A DNA stretch of 64,000 nucleotides. It comes from Iris pallida (lineage: Eukaryota; Streptophyta; Magnoliopsida; Asparagales; Iridaceae). Both the position numbers and the translations under genes were made by a program. Position 1 is the stretch's first letter. Each line of letters starts with the position of its first letter. Where the stretch lies: NCBI GenBank assembly GCA_029216955.1, contig JANAVB010009599.1, positions 2,101,240-2,165,239 on the forward strand, in the 5' to 3' direction. Positions 58,578-64,000 of this stretch are shown here, in pieces. Under the pieces are notes generated by a model. The model saw only the letters and a program-made list of their open reading frames with translations. It made no database searches and had not been told where the DNA came from.

Positions 58578-60629
58578 GTATTGGCCGCATGGCCAATATT
58601 TGTATGGCCCACACTTGTCTAGCCGCATGAGCTTAGAGCTGGTGGCCGCATGCATAAGCTTAGATTGTTGCTTGCATCAACAAGCATTTATTAGTTGCTT
58701 GCATTATTTTAGTTAGTTGCTTTACGTCAACTAATACCTTGTGGGCCGCATGAACGGCCACCCACTCTCTTGACCACGTAGAAGTCCCACTTTTGGGCCG
58801 CATGGGGTCCACTTTGATTTGTTTAATATTTTATTTGCCTGATTCTGGTCAGAATTTTTTCCCACTCCCAACATAAAAGTTGTAGAGTTTCTCCTCGGCT
58901 TCGGGAATATATATATATATATATATAATTTAATTGCGCAAGTTTCTCCCCTCCTTGATAAATGGCATATCTTGATAGTGACCCGCCGTGGTGCACTCCT
59001 GACAAGATAACTTGACCTGATAACTTGATATGATAACTTGACATGATAATTCCTGATAGTGGTCTGCTGTGGCGCACTCTTGACATGATAAATCTGACAT
59101 GGTATTTCTCGAAATACTGTTGCGACGGCTAACATGACACGACAAGATTGAATGACCTGGACACCGTGGATGATTGTGCTTGTATAAATGAACCAGTCTT
59201 GTCTTGCATCATGTCTAGGACTGGGACCCCTGAGTACTACGGTCATGGGTATCCGCTGAAATCGACTAAGGCTAATAACTATAATAATTTAGTAGTCATG
59301 AGAGATTTCTCCAGTTACAGGCGATCCCGTTATCCCGGCCATAATTGTTTGGACTTGTAGCCTGCCGTCGATTATGGCACATTTCCAGCCCACTGTCATG
59401 TGGGACACTTTATCAAACAATTTCTACGCACACTGTCATGTGTTGCACATCAAGCTACCTAATAATTATTGATAACTGCTTAATGAATCCAAGTCGCCTG
59501 GATAACCTGGATTAGCTGCAGGGCTTATGGCTGGAGGAACATCTCATTGCATATTGCTAATAACTAGGCCTGTGATAACCCTAGTTAGTTAAAGTATCAA
59601 GCCGTACTTATTGCTTGGCCGTGAGTGTTGGATGGAATCTAATCAGTCTGGTCTTGTCTTGATCCTGTGCAAATTGTCACTTGACATGATTTCTTATATT
59701 TATCTTGCCGATAAATGGTTGGAGAAACCAAGTTCTGTTCAGCCGAAGGGTTACAACCCCGGTCCTTGTTTGGTTTACGGGTTGTAACCTGGTTATCTGA
59801 ATAGTCCCATGGTTATCTCATCGTATATCACCTGTCGCGCTTACCTACATGATTTGGAGACGGAGTCATATTCAGGTGAAGGGTTACAATCCCGGTCCTT
59901 GTATGGTTTAAGGGTTATGACCTGGCTACTTGTATGGTTCCCTCGTACTCCATTATGATTGTTGTTATTCTTTTAATATCAAGCCTTAATTACTGTCTTT
60001 TATTATGTAATTACTCTTGTGCTAATTTGCTGTTTTTAGTTCCTAAGTGAAGCCTCCTTTGTGGCACTTGCTCTTTCGGGGGTCTGACCCAGCTGGTTTT
60101 GTATGGCCAGATTCCGGAGCAACCCCAGGGGATCTACCGACCTTCCAGCCAGATGGTAACCACTAGAAGGAATCCTGGCAACGAGTTGGTTTATTTTAGC
60201 TCTCCCACTCTATTCTAAAATTATTATTTTGAGGCGTTTAGCCGTCGAACAAGTGTTAGCTCGTGTACGTTTTACTTACTGTCTGCCTACGGGCTGTAAC
60301 ATGATTGGCAACCTAGGGTTGATCATGTATGACTAAACTCTTGCTAGTCCTCACATTTTGTAACGACTAGCTTTATGATCATCTGAATATGTAATGTTTG
60401 GGACACCTTACTATTGTATATTTGGTGATCTTACATCTTGTAACATTTATTTATTTGCTTGTGATTGAGACACTAGGCTTGTTATTGACCATAGGAGACT
60501 GATGGCTTGTAGATAAACCCTCATATATCTAGACAGCCGTGACCGTATAGTGGAGTGGATCCCATTTCATTATACGTAGCTGGCTATGTCTGCCCCCGCT
60601 CTCCAGTATTCTGGTTCTGGGGCATGACA
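56941..60629 (+). repeat. 5' LTR of element C (3689 bp)
   Basis: Includes a (GA)n run (57235-57250), a (TA)n tract (58511-58574), repeated AGCCGCATG words, and at least four AATGCCTAAGCATTAA copies (58138-58300). 58975-59100 has repeated GATAACTTGACATGATAA-type sequence, and 59740-59940 holds two copies of GAAGGGTTACAA(C/T)CCCGGTCC. No gene. Confidence 0.88.
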
Positions 60630-60656
60630 TGGTTTAAGTGGTGGCCCATGCAGGTC
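60630..60656 (+). other. conserved post-LTR motif of element C
   Basis: TGGTTTAAGTGGTGGCCCAT directly after the LTR; the GTGGTGGCCCATG part sits 9 bp from the LTR end, as in elements A and B. Confidence 0.55.
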
Positions 60657-60927
60657 TTGTAAATCAAGATATGTGAGGGTTTACCGAATAGATGTCTCAA
60701 TCAGTACTCGCCCTTGATCTCTGCTCGTACTCTCTGAATTCATGAAATTCTTGTCCTGATCACATGCTTGTAATCGTTGATCTGTCCTGGTCCTTCCTTA
60801 TTGTTCCTATGTCGTCTTCTTCATCAATATTGTACCTGGACCTGCTGATCAGCAAGGCGGAGCGGCTCCCGTAGATCAGTAACAACCAGAAGATTAGGCC
60901 CAACACTCAGGAGCAGCCTTCCGAGTC

Positions 60928-62070
60928 ATGCCTACCGGGGATCCCGAGCCACCAGTTCAGTCCGTCCAGCCTGCAGAGCCTGATGATGGCACTTTGGTGG
61001 GTCTCATCAGGACCTTATTAGCTTCCCAGGATCGTAGAGGTGATGCCTTGTACCAGGCAGTGAAAGATGCTCTGAATAGAGGCGGTCGTCATGGAAACAG
61101 TGCAGCGAACAGTTTTAAGCGCCTGAACCCTCCCTTCTTCGATGGCAGTGAAGATGTTATCGCCACAGATGCTTGGCTTCAGGACAGAGATGATTCTAGA
61201 AGCAGCCAGAACTTCGGAAGACGAGAAGGTGGCCGTGGTGCGCCTGCAGTTACTAGATCTTGCCCGCAGCTGCTGGGCGGCGCAGGCCGTGGGATTAGTG
61301 GAACCTATTGCTTGGGCAGTATTCCGTGAGAGATTCCAGACCAAGTACTTCGATGCGGTATCTCGGTACGATCTACAGACCATGTTCACCAATTTGAAGC
61401 AGATGGGTAGGACGGTCGATGGTTATGCGGCCGAGTTTTCCAGGCTTAGTCGGTTTGCTCCGACTTTGGTGGCAACCGAGTTCGACAGAGCCCAGCGGTT
61501 CCAGTAGGGGCTCCACCTCGAAATTTTGTTGGCAGTAGAGCAGTTTGAGCATCAGACTTTTGATACGGTACTGAGGGCAGCCAGGAGGCACGAGTATACC
61601 TCCCTCAGGATAGTGGACAGGACTGGAGGTCAGAAGGATCTCACGGCCAGATGACCCAGTCGACAGCACCAGCCCCGGCTGTCAAGGCTTTGACAATTGG
61701 AATTCCGAGGCAGGCGACCTCAGTAACGACGGTCACGTCCCCTCAGCAGCAGAAGCAGAAGCAGTCTTCCACAATGGGCTGTACTCATTGTGGGAAGCCA
61801 GGACACGTTGTTTCGGAGTGTCGCAGAGCTCAGGGATTATTCTTGGCTTGTGGAGCACCGGACCACAAGATTGGGTCCTGTCCGAATAGGGCCAGTTTAT
61901 CATCGGCCCAGACTAGTCCCTCGGTAAGGGGACCAGCACCAGCACCAGTGTAACAGCAGTACCAGCCTCCGAGGCCATTGTCGCCTCAGGCTCAAGTATT
62001 CCAGCAACAGAGACCCCAGCAGTATACCCTGGTCCAAGCTCAGATTCAGAACCGACAGAGAGGTTCCTAG
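60928..62070 (+). pseudogene. gag of element C, frameshifted
   Basis: Start MPTGDPEPPVQSVQPAEPDD; gag domain from FKRLNPPFFDGSEDV (about 61108). A frameshift near 61180 moves the domain to another frame (61190-61507: MILEAARTSEDEKVAVVRLQ ... FRERFQTKYFDAVSRYDLQT). There is an amber codon at 61505-61507, a second frameshift near 61645, then zinc knuckles CTHCGKPGHVVSEC (about 61780) and CGAPDHKIGSC, whose first Cys is lost. A TAA at 61951 precedes a Gln/Pro-rich tail. No protease or RT follows before the polypurine tract. Confidence 0.8.
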
Positions 62071-62196
62071 CAGGATGTTTTTCCTTCTTCCTTCTGTCTT
62101 CAAATTCCTTGCTTGCATGATTGATTGATTGATTGCTTAGTATAGCTTGTCCCTGCATCTCTAGCCACTTGATTAAATTCCGAGGATGGAATTCTT

Positions 62197-62211
62197 TTAA
62201 GGTGGGTAGGA
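62197..62211 (+). other. polypurine tract of element C
   Basis: TTTAAGGTGGGTAGGA immediately before the 3' LTR start TGTAGTG; nearly identical to the tract of element B although their LTRs are unrelated in most of their length. Confidence 0.8.
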
Positions 62212-63811
62212 TGTAGTGTCCCAAATTCGTGATACGTATTTAGTATTTAGTGTACGTATACGTGTTTTGGACCCATATTTTTGTTAATCATGATTAGTTA
62301 ATTTTTGGTTAATTTTGTTTTGATTGGTTTAATTAGCTTATGGTTCATCATGGTAATTGCATTGGCTTGGTTCGGTTCGGTTTATTTGACTTTGCTTGTT
62401 TTGGTGGAGAACCACTCCCACCTACCACCACTCCCACCATAAATATCAATTCCACTCTCTCTCTTCCATTATTACTCATTACTCATTTCTTCTTCTCGAT
62501 CTTTACTCTTTACCTACCAGAAGAGAGAGAGAGAGAGAGAGAGAGCTTAGGCAAGTGCATCTTGCTTCATGGTGGAATCCCACTTTTATTGTTTTATTGT
62601 CTTCCTCATGTGTTTCTAACCCACTTTAGTACTTAGCATTTTTCATTTCCATGGTTAAATTCTTGCAGATCTAGTTTCGTGGTATTTTCGGTTTCCATGA
62701 ATTTTTCTCTAACAACTTGCATATTTTGCTAGTTGATGGTTCCATGTTGTAGAGAATTCCATTTTGTCCAAATTTGACCTACGGGAGTTTGGATTTGGGT
62801 TCCTGATGTTGTTTGGAGGAGCATGGAGGCCATGGTATTTTCCGTGGATATGTTCTCTGTGAGAGCCATAAATTGCACTTTTGGTCGCATACAACGTTGA
62901 GTTGCTGAGCCGCATGAGCATGCTTGCTCTGAGCCGCATAGGCCATTGCCATGTATATTTTAATGCATGACCTTAGCATTCACGTGCATGGCCTTTCCTT
63001 TTATTATTTATTGCATGCATTTATGCATTAGCTTGCAATAGTGAGCCACATGTACATTTAAGGTGAGCCGCATGGCCTGGCAAAATGCTTGTATGCTAAA
63101 TTATTTAATGGTGCATGTTAATTTACGTACAGCATTTAATGCAATTGTGAGATGGTGTTCTTGCATGCATTTAATGCATGGGTTAGAAGCAATCAAGAAT
63201 ACATTTGTTAGAATTTGTGTGTATAATGCATTGCTGGCAACTTAGCCGCATGTGTTAGCATTGCTAGCAACTTAGCCGCATAGGCATTCAAGAATGCATT
63301 TTAATGCATTACTTTAATTCATTCAAGAATGCATTGCTTAAAGCATTTTCCTTAAGCTACTTTAAAGCACCAGCCGCATAAGCTTAATGTCAACATTTAA
63401 TATTTAATGCCTAAGGCTTAGAGCCGCATGGGAATGCCTAAGTATTAAAGCCTAATGCTTATGCTGGCATCTATCATTTAATGCCTAAGCATTAAGGCTT
63501 AATTCTCGTCCTGGCATTCAATATATATTTAATGCCTAAGCATTAATGCTTAAGGCTTATACTAGAGATTAATATTTAATGCCTAAGCATTAATGCTTAT
63601 ACTAGCATTCATATATTATGCTTAATGCTAATATTTAATATTTAATGCATATTTTGCATTATGCTTAGTGTATTGTGCTTTATGTGAGTAGGCTTTAGCT
63701 AGCATGCATGCATAATTTAGTTGGCCGCATGGCCTTGGCCATATGACCCTTGCATGGCCACATTTGATTGGAGCATTAATTACATATGAGTCCCACATGG
63801 AAATATATGTA

Positions 63812-63899
<88 letters not shown>

Positions 63900-64000
63900 C
63901 TCACCTTAAATGTACATGTGGTATTGGCCGCATGGCCAATATTTGCATGGCCCATACTTGTCTGGCCGCATGAGCTTAGAGCTGGTGGCCGCATGCATAG
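62212..64000 (+). repeat. 3' LTR of element C, truncated by window edge
   Basis: Matches 56941-58655 closely. Differences are small: an added CACCTACCACCACTCC near 62418, a longer GA run, a longer (TA)n tract (63808-63895), and an inserted GCGGCTCACCTTAAATGTACATG after that tract that the 5' LTR lacks. Confidence 0.88.

Larger units (their letters stand above)
56941..64000 (+). mobile_element. gag-only long-LTR Ty3/gypsy element C (3' end outside window)
   Basis: 5' LTR 56941-60629 (3689 bp), internal 60630-62211 (about 1.58 kb) with gag only, and 3' LTR from 62212 running out of the window. Same architecture as element B but with different LTR sequence (TGTAGTGTCCC ... GGCATGACA). Polypurine tract AAGGTGGGTAGGA before 62212. 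Target duplication not testable. Confidence 0.88.

Overview
The window is intergenic DNA from a large, repeat-rich plant nuclear genome, most likely an angiosperm. The evidence is nested Ty3/gypsy and Ty1/copia LTR retrotransposons with plant-type proteins, a Mutator-like DNA transposon, a captured fragment of a plastid ClpC-type chaperone gene, and many (TA)n, (CA)n and (GA)n microsatellites. I found no intact host gene, tRNA or rRNA.

Layout. (1) 1-11290 is a minus-strand Ty3/gypsy element with a long LTR and only a broken gag. Its right-hand LTR is split by a Mutator-like transposon at 7116-11005. That transposon has 42-43 bp terminal inverted repeats, a 9 bp target duplication, two convergent spliced genes and two arrays of 24 bp dyads. 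(2) 11291-13698 is a patchwork: a ClpC C-terminal fragment, related dyads, and an inverted partial copy of the transposon. (3) 13699-32843 is a decayed Tat-lineage Ty3/gypsy element with dual RNase H. Its integrase is interrupted by a gag-only element at 20184-31656 with 4.87 kb LTRs and target duplication AGTTC. (4) 32844-46836 is a minus-strand solo LTR with target duplication GGGGT. It is split by a young, nearly complete copia element of Sirevirus type at 35809-45695 (target duplication AGTAC), which carries an extra 401-codon ORF downstream of pol. (5) 46842-56940 is an old plus-strand copia element of the same general type. It is interrupted by a solo LTR at 49937-54096 (target duplication CTTTA) and ends where the next element begins. 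(6) 56941-64000 is another gag-only element with 3.69 kb LTRs, cut by the window end.

How the parts work together. The only nearly complete retrotransposition set is the copia element at 35809-45695: gag, protease, integrase, reverse transcriptase and RNase H, plus an initiator-Met primer site and a polypurine tract. The three gag-only elements have no pol and would depend on enzymes supplied by another element. They share a polypurine-tract style and a conserved motif just inside the 5' LTR.

The signals most worth following are the 24 bp dyads with a variable 6 bp core in the Mutator-like element, the CGGYATRCCG modules present both in the copia LTR and upstream of its extra ORF, and the recurrence of gag-only long-LTR elements. 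All boundaries were read by eye; identities and copy counts are estimates.
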